A program made the translations under genes and the position numbers. The notes beneath the pieces are model-generated. The model was not told the origin of the DNA. It saw only the letters and a program-made list of their open reading frames with translations, and ran no database searches. A DNA stretch of 64,000 bases. Source: Rhyacophila brunnea. Lineage: Eukaryota > Arthropoda > Insecta > Trichoptera > Rhyacophilidae. Positions within the stretch are counted from its first letter, which is position 1; each line of letters opens with the position of its first letter. Of this stretch, positions 23,937 through 35,980 are shown one piece after another. The stretch lies in contig JAGYXB010001859.1 of NCBI GenBank assembly GCA_022495005.1, positions 496,001 through 560,000 on the forward strand. The letters are read 5' to 3'.

Positions 23937-26900
23937 ATGAAACGGGCATTAAATCATACGTCTCACGTATTGACAAAGTCTCCAGTCAGCCCCAAAATGG
24001 ACAAACTGACGCTTCGGCCGTTTAGAGTGTCTATCGAAGGGAACATTGGATCTGGGAAATCCACCTGTCTGGAGTATTTCAAAAAATGGGACACTGTTGA
24101 CATTCACCCCGTATGTGTATAATACCTATTACTTTTTTTATTATCATAAAAGAAACCAATGTATAAAAATACAGGCAAGATTACACGGTGTGATAGAGGC
24201 CGTCAAGCTAATGAAATGGCATGGTCCGGATGTGTTGATCGGTGAATAACAACTGCTGAACAAATGGAATTATACATAAACACCAAAACCCGCCGGGTGA
24301 ACAGTCATCAAGTTTAACAGATATATGAGACAGCAAAAAACTAGGGAACGATAAGAATGGAAAGAGCTGGGGATAGTCTTTATCCAGCAGTGGATTGACC
24401 ACAGTTGATAATGATTTTACTTGTATATTTAGTGTTCATATCGACTATGCTATGCTGAAAGTCTGTTATGGTACTGTTCGGTTATACGAAATACAACGGA
24501 AAACGCATTTTGAAAATAGCTGATAAACTGGATTATTTGTTAGTTTAGGTTAGGTTGGGTTAGGTTTGGTTAGGTTAACCTAACAAATAATCCAGTTTAT
24601 CGGCTATTTTCAAAATGCGTTTTCCGCTATATTCCGTATAACCGAACAGTACCTGTTTACTAATAATTTGCAACTTTATCAAAGAGCAGCTTGAATAAAT
24701 TCATCAGATGTTTTTCACTTGCCAAAAAACAGTAGTAACTTCTCACGAAATAACTGTTTCTGATGCACTTTTGAATACACGAATAACTAATTTTCTTCAC
24801 AACATCTTTTTGACTTTGAACCACTTGTAATTTTTAGGAACCAATTGATAAATGGAGAGATTTGGCCGGTGAAAACCTTTTAGGGTTACTCTACAGTGAC
24901 ATGCAAAAGTGGCACTTTTCCTTTCAGCATTATGTTCACTTGACTCGGTTACAAATTCAAACCAGCCAACCGTCATCGGATAAAATCGCTGTGAGGATGT
25001 TCGAAAGGTATGTTAACTTTCATGACATTTGGAATCCAAGTTAAGAGTATTCTCCTAATTCTAGACAGGCTTTTTTTTAAATAATTTTTGCTGTCCAACC
25101 AGTTTTCCTTGCAAAAATGATTTCCAAAAATCAATATCGCAAGTAATTTATAGTACGTTAATTTTTTTTTCTCCACAGGTCTGTTCAAAACAATAGATAT
25201 TGTTTTATGGAGAATGCACTTAAAAACAATCACCTCAAGGAATGTGAATTTAACATTCTAAAGAAATGGTATGAAACAATGGCGAGTCATCTTGACATCA
25301 GCCTTGATCTGATAGGTATGTGGATTCAAAAATCTTTTTACATAAAAATTTGTTATATTAAAATTCAGGAGGTAATTTTCAAATTTGATTGAATTTACTT
25401 TTTGACAAAGTGAGAAAATGCAATATTGTCACTCCTTTTTCCTTTGTGTTTACTAGCAACAAACCAAACACGTCATCTATTTGATCACATTCATAATGTA
25501 AGGCATTTAACAATATTATGTCTGCCTTTGCGATGATGGGTAACCAGACAACACAGAACATGAAAAAACAGAACAGCGACAAAACAAAACAGCCAAAGGA
25601 AAAATAAAACATTCGTTTTTGTAGTATCTGTTTATCAATTAAATACTTATAAAACTTAAGTTTATAAACGAAATATATATAAACACTGCATGTTGGCCAT
25701 TTGCGTAAAAACCTCAATTTATCTGCTTGATTTGAATAATCATGCACAACTATTGCCACTTGATTACTAAGGGTCTCATACACAGAACAAATAATAAATA
25801 GAATACCAATAGGCTATATTCAATACGCCGCATGGTGAAGCAGGCTTTTGAATGTGTGAGTGTCCTACGAAAATGAAGCACGCATTATGCACGTGCAATA
25901 GCGTGTGTAATAATACACCAACATTAAGGGCCTGCTGAAGAGCCCGCCGTTCAAATATAATTTAGTATAAAAAGGACCTCGGCGTCGTAACTACGTCAAT
26001 TTAAATCGATCTTTTCGCAAAAAATCACTAATCATCGGAGATTTTATTTCAAGAAATATTATTATTATTACTGATAATTTCTGCCGCGCGGAGAATTATT
26101 ATTATTTTATGAACACCTGCGACATGAAGCCGATCAGAAAACAGGGCTGTCAAAATAATATTAAGCATTCATATTTTTAAATGTTAATTTCATCATGGTT
26201 TTTAATCAAACCTGTGCAAGTACGTACTGATAACTTGGGTGGATTTTGTAGCAAACATACTATTGATATATATACGGGTATATTATTATTATAACCCAAT
26301 TCAAATTGAACATAGGTTGATACTCAAATACTATTATAGTATGTTTATGATTTCGAGAAAATAATACGATGGTATAATTAATCCATATCAATTATTTGAA
26401 AACATTACATTCGCACTTTGCACAAAATTACAAACACATTCGAAGTTTGCCGCACACGTACAGACCACGTGATATTTGTTTACGCAAAATCGTCGCTTTT
26501 CAAAATGGCGAATTTGATTACCAGATTTTACTGCGATGAATCAGTATGTTCCTTTTTGTCTTTTTTTATTCGTAGGTTTGTTTACTATGTACACCGAGAA
26601 ATTTCCATTTATAAACTCGGAAACGATTTTTACAGAAGAGTTTTGGAATATAATGCAACCAAAACTGGAAAAATTCTATCATGGGTGTTGACTTCCTGAA
26701 TTAGCTAACCCCAGGTCCATGCCACTACGTGAACCACAGTGGATATTAAGCCATTTCCACACTGGCAACAAGTTGCTGGCAACCTCATTAAATTTTACGA
26801 TACTTACCATAATTGCTTAAGAAATTTTACAATAATTATCGTAAAATCTAACGAGGTTGCCAGCAAATTAACTTGTTGCCAGTGTGGACCCGGCATTAGA

Positions 26901-29900
26901 TGCACAAAACTTAAATAATATATATTATAAATAAAAATTTAAAATTAAAAATATATATTATGATTTATGTCTTCGACAGCCCTGATGAAATAAATGTGAA
27001 ATATGAGTCGGATCAGTCACAGAGCAAATTTATTAACACAAACAACTTTGACACGACCTTTTTATATTAACTAGTAGACCAGATATTATGGACCACATGT
27101 TAAAAAATCATATTTTCAATTCTCAAGGCCATTTCTGTAGAACGTCCTCTTAAAGGAGCATAAATGCATAAACCGAGAGCGGTTTTCAGTATTTGACGTT
27201 AAACGTATTCTAGACACGTGTGTAAGTTTAACCCGGATTCATCCTTACTCGAGTCGGTTACCTGCTATCGCCTTACCCATTGTGTATTTCAGTTCCCATT
27301 ATTTCTGAGTTCCCTGGTCTCATCCCTTTTATTTAACTTCAAGGTGACCTGTATGGGCATTGACTGATAATAATCGCTGGCAAGCTATATCTCGCCTTAA
27401 TCCATCTAATAGGTTCCAAAAACTGGATGACTACAATGAAACAATGCGTTTTAGGTGTTATGAAAACTTTCACAACAATTTGTGGTCTTAGGACATCTTT
27501 CAGCAGCAGCCTCAAAATGATTCCTTGTTCTAATAATTGGAAAGAGAGGTGATCTTCCTTTTTTTATTTCTACACAATTATCAAGCATTTTGAACATATA
27601 CATAGCTTTCCGGCAACACCAAACTGAGACCTGTTTAAGGCCTTCCAGCGATTAGGAATCCAGAAATTATATGATATGATTTTTGTTACGCCGTATTGAA
27701 AACCTGTGTTATTAAAAATCTATACAACCTTAGACTATAGATACATCTATACAACATATTATAGAGATACGACAATTTCAATATTAAATGTTATATTTTT
27801 CCTGAAAAGCCATAGTTATATTTATCGCTGTTCTGTTTTGTCACTGTTTTGTTTTTTCATGTTCTGTTTGTTCCGTACAACATATTATAGAGATACGACA
27901 ATTTCAATATTAAATGTTATATTTTTCCTGAAAAGTCATAGTTCGATTTATCGCTGTTCTGGTTTGTCACTGTTTTGTTTTTTCATGTTCTGTTTTTCAT
28001 GGAACCACAATGATGTGATTGGTTGAAATAGATTTGATACTGTTTGAAAATAAAACTGCTGGATTTATCCACTATTGAAAGTTAGTCCCATGCTCAGATT
28101 TTTTAATCAATTTATGTTGACTTTGCTGAGTTCTGAAAATCTCGATCTGAAATACATACTCGTCATAATAGTTGATCATGTTTTTATTCACAATTCTGAA
28201 TTTATCAAATACTACATGGCCACGTGACCAAAGACATGACAACCGTTTTGTCTTCTTTTTGTGAAGTTTTTTTGATATACATTTTTAACAATGTGATGCC
28301 ATATTTTATAAATAATGAAAAATTCATAATATCAACTGTAGTAATAAAATATAACCAGAGCACACATGTAACAAGTGTACTATTGTTCTCATTATTCTAT
28401 ACTTGAGTCACAGTATAAGTTATGGGTACAATATGGGGCATTGTGTGCATAGATAAGGTATAAAATTGTGTGACACATTCTCAATTATTATTGATCATGA
28501 CATATTTTAACAAAACTCCAAAAAACTGTATAAAACAGTGGTATTATACATTAGTACCTATAAAATTGCCATGGTAGTAAAAGAAGTGCATCTTCTTATT
28601 GACATAAGTAACTTGTTCTGGGATAATTGGCAGTATCAATTGAATGGGCTATGATTTTTTTGATGGCATCACACCATTTCACATGAATTTTGTTTATTTT
28701 TGTTATTGTTTGTCATAGTATATTAGTCTACACTACAGCCAAGTTCAAAAACAAGATTGTCAAGAGAAAAAAAATTGTCTTTGACATATTTGTTTTTAAG
28801 ATAAGTACCATCTAGATTTCAATATTTATAGATTTCGTGTTTTGTTATTCAATAAATAATTCTTAATTTTTACCACGTTTTTATTAGCTCATGTTCTTGT
28901 TTGTCCAAGATTTGTATTGGACGATTGAAGATTTTTAACTAACTTCCCGACTCGCTAGACATTTGAAACTTTTAGAATATATCAGAACATGATTACAATA
29001 CATTCTTTTAATATTTTTAGCCATCTTTAAGCAGAATTGAATTCATTTTCAGTTAATTCTGTTTTGTATGGAAAGTTATTTCGGAAAAAAATCGTAAAAA
29101 GTAAAACACTATTATTGGTTGATAAAGGGGTCCTAGCAACTAAATTATTAATATATACATGTGTTACTATGGAAATCAATATGAAATGTCAAAATGACAC
29201 TTCAGTATTCTATATTTATTCAGTATGTCTATCAAGTACAAAAAAAAAAGTATTTATTAATACATAGAATTGTCAAGTTTATATGATTCAACAGAAAATT
29301 TAAAAACGTGGTATATAAATAGTTCTTTTTATCTTGTAATTATTTACTTTTATGTCCTGGTTTGGAAAAAAAGAATTATGGAAAGGCCTTGTCGGCATGG
29401 CGCATTTTGACTCGCACGCATTCCAGATACATGTGACCTCAATGAGCTGTACATATGAGTACCTTGGTATCAAAGTGGGACATAAGCCACACTCCACTAA
29501 ATTCATGTTTTTGTTGATTCTGGTAGTGTTAGTGATGCTCTTTCCAACAATGCCTTCGACAGTATCAAAAACGGTCGTTTTCATGGAGATTTTTGTGTTT
29601 AAAGTTCGTGTATAATATCAAAAACGGACACTTGACTTATATGCGCGCGCAGGTAAGGGCCAGCCAATCACTGAGCAGGAATCTTCTCAGACTGTCATGG
29701 CTGCCGGGATTTTGGCACTCTGATAACATTATTCTAAAATAGAGGTTCTCTGTCAGTTTTTTTCAAAATAAGTGCATTTATAATAGTTTTCAAGAAAAAG
29801 TATAATATTTAATGAACTGAAATGGACTCAAGGAATGCTAGAAAACGTGTAGCTAAGCCCAATGAGTGGAAAAGGGCCAAAGAAAAGACTTTAAAGTAAG

Positions 29901-32900
29901 TACTATCAGAATACTACTACAAAACTTTTTCGATCACAATGCATCTTTTTTAAATGCGATTTATTGTTAAAATATGATGTGCTCAAGCATAATTTTATGT
30001 TTTTATAAGAATAATAATATTTAAATATTAACCTTTGCGCATTTTCACTCGTTATTTACGAGTATTTTTCATTGTTAACGCATTTACACATACGCTATTA
30101 CCTCCATGTCATTACTATGGTCACGGAAAGGGTGGTTCAAGAACAAAATGTTTTTTCAAACCGTGGTTTCTAAGTTGAATAAAACACTAAAATATATTAT
30201 TTTTTCCAGATATTCTGCAAAAGGCGTGCCTTCCTTTCCTAAATGCGGCCATTGTCGTGGTCTTCAATGCAGATTATTGACAATGGAAGACATAAGGAAG
30301 TTTCACGAATCGTTTTATTCTGCACCAGCTAAAGACAAGCAGGATTCTTTTATTTTGAAATACTGTAGGACTCTCGTACCAAAAAGACGCCGTCAAAAAG
30401 TTTTTATAAAACAAAAAATGGCTACATTTCATTACAGCATTATAAACACTGCTGGGAATTGTCTTCCCGTATGCAGGGCCACGTTTTTATCAACATTAAA
30501 TATAACAAAACATAGAGTTATCGGAGTCTTCCAACGGTTTAAAAAAAATAACATGTTAGTACCCATTGAAACAAGGGGTGGATCAAGAAAGGATAAACTT
30601 TTTGAAAACAAGATGAATTCTGTCATCGATTTCACCAAATGTCTCAAGGGAATCGAGTCACATTATAAACGAGACCGAAGTACAAGAATTTACTTAGATT
30701 CAGATCTAAGCATTACCAAAATATGGTCAATGTATAATAATAGCGTCACTGATGACTTCAAAGTAAAAATGTCATACTTTCGGATGTTGTTTAATACCCG
30801 GTTTAATATGAGTTTTGCAACTCCAAGCACTGATGAATGTAGCACATGTTTGGAATTAAAAGAAAAAGTGAAATTAGAAAAGGATGAAAATGAGAAAAAA
30901 GATTTGATATTTAAACTTACTCTACACAAAAAAAAAGCAAACTGTTTTTTCGAATATTTGAAGAAGAAAAACGATGATTGTTTTCTTATGTCCTTCGATT
31001 GCCAGAAAAACCTTGTGTTGCCAAAAGTTAGTGACCAGTCCGCCTATTACTCGAGACAATTTTACTGCTTCAATTTAGCAGTCGTATCAGGAACGTCAAA
31101 AAATAATTTGTCACCACAAAATGTGTCAATTTATACATGGAATGAAAACCAAGGGAGGAAATCTTCAAATGAAGTAGCATCAATCATTTTCAATGAACTA
31201 CAATCAAAAGTATTGAACGGATACACAAATGTTCGGTTGGTAGCAGATGGGTGTGCTGGCCAAAATAAAAATTTAACAATAGTAACGATGTGTGCCAAAT
31301 GGCTTCATAACAATGCTCCTCCATCAATCACTAAGCTAGAGATAATTTTTCCAGTCACTGGACATTCTTTCCTTCCAGCAGATCGGGTATTTGGTCTTAT
31401 CGAAAGAGACTTAAAGAAAAAGAAAACAATAATACATATTGAAGAATATCATGATGTATTTAAAGCACACGGAACATTGAAAATAATTGGTACAGATTGG
31501 AGTCCTCATAATTGGAAAGACGAAGCTAAAATAAACATAAAATCTACAGCACAATTACATTTCAAAATATCTCAATGCAAGAGAATTTTATTCCGCAAAA
31601 CGAAAAAGAATAATATTGTGGTAAGAGGTGAAATACCTTACAATTGTGACATCGCGAGAGAGAAGCAAATTCTAAAAAAGAATAAAACATACGATGCAGT
31701 AAATCCAGCACCGATTCCTATAGGCGTTAAACTGAATGAAAACAAGATAAACGATGTAAATTCTCTACTTTCGAAACATTTTGGACTCGAATGGAAGAAT
31801 ATAGAAACCCTGCATTGGTATAAGAACATAATTGAAACAAATAATAATTTTCCAATCGATGGCCAACAATATACTGAAGATATTCATGCATGTGAATGCT
31901 TTGAAGAAGTGAATAATTTAGAAGCTATTGATACACTTGATGGAGATGACGTGGAACTTGCGGGAGTCGAATTATTATCTCCATAAAATGAATGATTATT
32001 AATTTTAAGGCTTTTCATTTATTGTTAAATCCTGTCAATAAAAGAAATTTCAACTATCTTGAAATTTTATTTAAAAAAAATTAAACTTTCTGCGAATTGT
32101 TATCTCCAGAAAATGAATAATTATTAATTTTAAGGCATTCCATTTATTGTTAAATCTTCTCAATGAAAGAAATCTGAACTACCTTGAAATTTTATTTAAA
32201 AAAATTAAGCTTTCTGCGAATTGTTATCTCCAGAAAATGAATGATTATTAGTTTTAAGGCTTTCCATTTATTGTTAAATCTTTTCAATAAAAGAAATCTG
32301 AACTACCTTGAAATTTTATTTTAAAAAAATTTAAATTTTCTGCGAATTGTTACCTATCTCCAGAAAATAAATGATTATTAATTTTAAGGCTTTTCATTTA
32401 TTGTTAAATTCTGTCAATAAAAGAAATCTGAACTACCTTGCAATTTTATTTAAAAAAATTAAACTTTCTGTCAAAAGCGGACACGTACGGCCGTTTGCGT
32501 ATCAAACACGGACAAACGCAAAAGTATGTGTCAAAAACGGACGTAAGCAATTTTGAACGATTATATTTGATATTTACAAAATGAATATCTTAGATTTAAC
32601 TTAATAAATGTGATTCTATACCTCTAAGCATTACTCAAGTATTTTTTTTATATATATTATGTTTCAATATTTATATGAAATGAAAAATCGCCTCTCCTGC
32701 AAATTATTGCAGATGGCTCATGTCCCACTTTGATACCAAGGTACTCATATACACTTGCGCTGTGACGACTGTCGTGCGAGGTCGAGGTATCGATGACCTC
32801 ATTGAGGTGTCCACATGCACTCGCGGCGAGACACGCGCCATGTAGACAAGGTCTAAGCCTATACATGAGGCATCCTTCATCTGTGATTATAATAGATAAT

Positions 32901-34144
32901 AAGAGACCTAAGAACTTTTTAATTTACATCTGTTGACTGTACTGATTTGACAGTTTAATGTGTGTTTCTTTTAGTGTATCTTCGGACCTCACCTGATGTT
33001 GTGTATCACCGAATGATGAAAAGAGGACGGAATGAAGAAGCATGTGTACCTTTCGACTACCTCAAAGAGGTAAGCAGAAATAGCACATTTCTATTGTTTA
33101 TTTGACATCGCTAAACCAAAAGGATGCTTTGTGACAATTTTCAACTTGAGAGCAATTTCAATAAAAAATGTTTCATCATGTATTTTTCACTTTTGAAACA
33201 CTGAAAATGAGACGTCTCAAAAGAACATCGGCAAGAGTTACTCTTTATTAAAGTTACAGCTATTTTTGGCAGGGTATACATATAACGAAACCAAAAAATT
33301 CTTTTCAGTAGCGGATTAAATGACCAACATTTTATTACACCCATCAAATTGTTAAGTAGGCATTTTCTTTGCGGAATAATAATTTAACGAGTTTGTTTAT
33401 TTGTGCAAAAAAGGTGTATATTTGCACAAATATTATTTTTGGAAGAGAGGAAGATGGGACCGACTGAATTTGCTCGTTATAAGCATTACTCGTTATATAA
33501 CATTTTTCGCGCCACGTTCTATTCATGCATAGAACATAAAAAATCTGAAAACCATCGTAAAAATCCCCGAAACAAGCATACAAGCTGGTAGGTACCTACT
33601 GACTTCACAAAGCTTGGATTTTTTACATGCAATTTCAACCATAATATGCATGGATACTTTATTAATATTCTCGGCGAAAACGTCAGTTAGGTACTTAGAC
33701 ACTTAACTAGTGTCATAAACGTAATCCGATCCCGGCGGCATCAATCTAGCAGCACGATCGGATTTTATTGCTTAGGGTCGAAAATGTTGTTTTTGAACGA
33801 TCAACACATTAACGGTTTTGCTCGGTATACCCGAGAAGTAGCTCATTATAAAAGTGAATATGTAAATGTATGGAGAAAATCATAAACTAAAATGAATGTT
33901 TCCTCATTGATATAATATAAAGTAATAAACAAGTCCGACTGTATTTATTTTTCATATGCTTTAATGTTTTCAGTTGCACGAAGCGTACGAAACCTGGCTT
34001 AACTCTGAGAATGTGTCATGTAAAATATTGACTATTGACGCAGACCAGAACTTGGACGATGTAATAGAGCAGCTGACTCAGCACACTCCTGCCATACTCA
34101 ACTTAGATAGTAGTAATCAAAAAGTTTCACAGACTATCTGTTAA
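23937..34144 (+). CDS. dNK: Deoxynucleoside kinase (dNK/TK2 family), five exons
   Basis: Phosphorylates deoxynucleosides with ATP, the first step of nucleotide salvage. Exons 23937-24110, 24838-25007, 25179-25315, 32975-33069 and 33974-34144 join in frame to 248 aa, against 250 aa for Drosophila dNK. Visible motifs: P-loop GNIGSGKST (35-43); EPIDKW (from 59, the substrate-site EPV-K-W block); FER (113-115, the ERS motif, with S116 from the next exon); VYLRTSPDVVYHRM (161-174); arginine-rich LID KRGRNEE (176-182); CVPFDYLKELHEAYETWL (from 184). The usual T before EP is P here, and HFSFQHYVHLTRL is divergent from better-known insect enzymes, so a paralogue is possible. An in-frame M21 could be an alternative start. 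Intron 3 is 7.66 kb and carries several transposons. Poly(A) signal AATAAA at 34169-34174. Confidence 0.9.
24290..24415 (+). repeat. LINE 3'-tail remnant in kinase intron 1
   Basis: The sequence AAAGAGCTGGGGATAGTC, then TTTATCCAGCAGTGGATTGA and GATAATGATTTT resembles a tail common to lepidopteran LINE 3' ends. The identification rests on general familiarity. Confidence 0.45.
24470..24653. mobile_element. Hairpin MITE with telomere-like loop
   Basis: Two arms of about 75 bp are near-perfect inverted copies (GGTACTGTTCGGTTATACG at the tip, CAAAATGCG and GATAAACTGGATTATTTG further in). The loop is built of GGTTA/GGTTTAGG-type units resembling insect telomeric (TTAGG)n. Flanks TGTTAT and TGTTTA are similar but not identical. 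No coding capacity. Confidence 0.85.
25550..25605 (-). repeat. Inverted partner of the 27751-28002 repeat
   Basis: The plus strand reads GAACATGAAAAAACAGAACA and continues GCGACAAAACAAAACAG, the reverse complement of the CTGTTTTG...TTCATGTTC part of the tandem repeat at 27751-28002. The two sites bracket about 2.2 kb of kinase intron 3 and may be ends of one degraded element. Confidence 0.5.
26750..26894. mobile_element. 145 bp palindromic MITE
   Basis: The arms CCACACTGGCAACAAGTT and GCTGGCAACCTC are repeated inverted on the right; ends GCC...GGC are flanked by ATTA-like sequence (26745-26748 and 26895-26898). It would fold into a long hairpin. No ORF. Confidence 0.75.
27751..28002 (+). repeat. 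Two tandem copies of a 126 bp unit
   Basis: Starting with ACAACATATTATAGAGATAC at 27751 and again at 27877, the two units are nearly identical and end in TTTTTTCATGTTCTGTTT. An open frame across them is a by-product of the repeat. Confidence 0.85.
28855..29350 (+). mobile_element. hAT 3'-end fragment with empty Harbinger site
   Basis: About 490 bp matches, in opposite orientation, the DNA at 55615-55979 plus 56717-56840, which is the non-coding tail of a hAT element. Here the TTA at about 28946-28948 (in TTTTTAACTAACTTCCCGAC) is uninterrupted where the other copy carries a 731 bp insertion. Confidence 0.75.
29822..31986 (+). CDS. DUF7869-type putative transposase, two exons
   Basis: Exon 1 29822-29895 (MDSRNARKRVAKPNEWKRAK start, basic) joins exon 2 30210-31986 across donor TTAAA|GTAAGT and acceptor TTTTTTCCAG, giving 616 aa; the join produces the WKRAKEKTLK-YSAKG run usual in these proteins. 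It has a cysteine cluster near 38-45 (CGHCRGLQC), VCRATFLSTLNI (an entry motif of the family), CSTCLELK, then the core: FDCQKNL (D288), VADGCAGQNKN (D371) and GHSFLPADRVFGLIER (D416, E423). The spacing and acidic residues suggest an RNase H-like DDE fold; that is inference. Proteins with this domain are numerous in insect genomes and largely uncharacterised. The frame is open with no internal stop. It might instead be a co-opted gene. Confidence 0.75.
31969..32470 (+). repeat. Four tandem 125 bp units overlapping the transposase stop
   Basis: GAATTRTTATCTCCA starts units at 31969, 32094, 32218 and 32344. Unit 1 encodes the last residues (ELLSP) and the stop of the putative transposase; in units 2-4 the same place reads CCAGAAAATGA, so the stop was lost or gained. 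Each unit includes an A-rich block and one or more AATAAA-like words (near 32038 and 32287). Confidence 0.9.
33440..33941. mobile_element. pogo/Tigger-like element, left end lost
   Basis: Shares internal sequence (GAAGATGGGACCGACTGAAT) and overall layout with the element at 62447-63044. The right end reads CAGTCGGACTTGTTTATTAC inward, next to TA at 33942-33943. The left inverted repeat is missing or replaced. Located in kinase intron 4. Confidence 0.7.
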
Positions 34145-34174
34145 CATTTTTTTGTTTTATTTTTTTTTAATAAA

Positions 34175-35701
34175 TAATTAGGCTATCGATTTTCACTATC
34201 AATTCTCCATACGATTAATATGTGTGAAAGTGTGATTGAGAACAAAGTTTTGAGTATGGGATATTGACAGCGTCTTCTGATGATTAGTTTACGACTCAAA
34301 ACAGCTTTCTTCGAGCTATAATTTAAGGCCTTCTGCCTATGGAGATACTCAATAGAGACACGACTGATTGGTGATTGAAGTCACAAATTGGTCAGTAATT
34401 GTTGTTTCGCACACGGGGCTACTCGTAAGTAATTGAAATCTTCTTGGTTTATGTCTGTTCCTCAGTTAGAGACCAGTCGCGCAGTGAATAAACGTCCATT
34501 GTAATACTTTTAGCGATGACGTCCAAGCTAGAGTTGCTTCTTCATAACTTTGCACTCCGGCTCTAGGATGAAAATGATGTAATATATTCTAAAAATATTT
34601 TTTTTTACATATATTATCTATTTATTTTCTTATTCCTACATATATTAATACAAGTGAATTTCATTTGATCTAATTTTATGCGAGGTAATCTGGCAAAGAG
34701 GCGTATCAGTGTAACAAAAAGTGCAAAGTTATAAGACGTAGACTCTTCTTAGTAATCTAATTTAAATTTCATTCCCCTCGTTAAGTGGCTCCATGTGCAG
34801 AATTCTAAGCTGTTAAATTAACATCACCAGCACAACCCATTTGCTTTACCCTCCGCCATCTGTCACGTCTCTATTGTCATTACCCAGACATATACTGTTT
34901 TGTATTGAATGTTTCACTTTACAGAGTGGGATTTGGCCATGTTATAAAATATAACAACCTATATTTCTTTTTGCAATATCCCAGTGTTCTTTACAAAATA
35001 AGTTTGTACTTTAGAATTGACCCGGTGATTTTTATTTTATAAATTTTCTTTCATGATGCCAGTGACTATAACATAAGTATGTTTTGTATTCACAAACTAG
35101 TATAAATTAAGTTAATTCGAATATGCAATCGAAGGCAATTGTATAATTATTATTTACTCCCAAGAATCTTCTTTTTTTAGTGTGTAGTATGTTGTCCTTT
35201 TAACTGTTTTGTTAATTTGAGCAAGTAACTTGTAGTATATATGGTTATATTTACACTCGCTTTTACACATTTATATTACAAATCTTTATTTACAAATTTT
35301 CATATGTAAATTTACACTTAAGACTGCCAAAACTATTGTAGTGTATAGTAAATGCTATATTTTGATACTTAATTCTAAGCATCTAGTTTAAATAATGAAT
35401 ATCGAAATGTAATGTAGTGACACCAAGAAATGGGCTGATTTGTAGATCGTCTATGGTCTTTACAACGTCATACAGGCTTGTCTCGATCACCCCTCCTGCC
35501 TTTCTTGTTACATAATTATATTTTTAATTTGGTAATTAGCAATATGTACAACTTTTCAACTTTACAAAAATGTGACCATGATAAAAGATCCATCTTCAGA
35601 CCCCAAAAATTTAAATATCTGCAAATCACGAACATATCTGTTTTCATAACGACTAAAACTGCTACTGCAAAACGAAAATTTTGAAGACAACAATTGACAT
35701 A
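34175..35701. other. Intergenic, 3' of the kinase
   Basis: No gene or recognised element. A moderately GC-rich piece at 34290-34570 looks non-random but matches no family I know. Confidence 0.4.
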
Positions 35702-35978
35702 CAGTAGACTTCCGATTATCTGGGCTAATGGTGGGGAGAGGCGGCACGGATAATCCAAACTATGGTTTCTTTTTAAAATACTACATATATTATTATACAT
35801 TTCTAAAGCAGACAATTATTTTAACATGTTTAATACTCATTATTTATTAAGAAAATGTGTGATTTTGATTTGTTTGCAGGAATCTTTAAATGATTTTCTA
35901 ATATCAGTTCGAATTTTCCTAAGAGCTATTATATCGTTGTATACGCCGTATCGTGCATGGATAATCGGGAGTTTACTG
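35702..35978. mobile_element. pogo/Tigger-like MITE
   Basis: Inverted ends CAGTAGACTTCCGATTATC and CAGTAAACTCCCGATTATC (read inward), flanked by TA at 35700-35701 and 35979-35980. 277 bp, non-coding. Confidence 0.85.
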
Positions 35979-35980
35979 TA

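Larger units (their letters stand above)
29384..32856 (+). mobile_element. DNA transposon with DUF7869-type protein
   Basis: Inverted end regions flank a single spliced gene. The left end (CCTTGTCGGCATGGCGC at about 29387, and ATGAGTACCTTGGTATCAAA at about 29456) is matched in inverse on the right (GCGCCATGTAGACAAGG at about 32836, TTTGATACCAAGGTACTCAT at about 32729). The word TCAAAAACGGAC recurs as a subterminal repeat on both sides (29563, 29615, 32472, 32498, 32529, with variants). No target duplication was found, so limits are approximate. The element occupies the middle of kinase intron 3, same strand. Confidence 0.7.

Noticed and set aside
24046..24249. Alternative kinase frame
   Set aside because: Out of frame with the P-loop exon and reads through a good GTATGT donor.
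25379..25783. 134-codon minus-strand gene in the kinase intron
   Set aside because: Low-complexity, no motif, overlaps repeat sequence.
26418..26699. 93-codon plus-strand gene
   Set aside because: No family features and no splice support; noted only as possible element interior.
27706..28026. 106-codon plus-strand gene
   Set aside because: The frame is a by-product of two tandem 126 bp units.
29037..29615. Genes on both strands of the hAT tail and transposon left end
   Set aside because: Frames cross the repeat boundary and match no protein.
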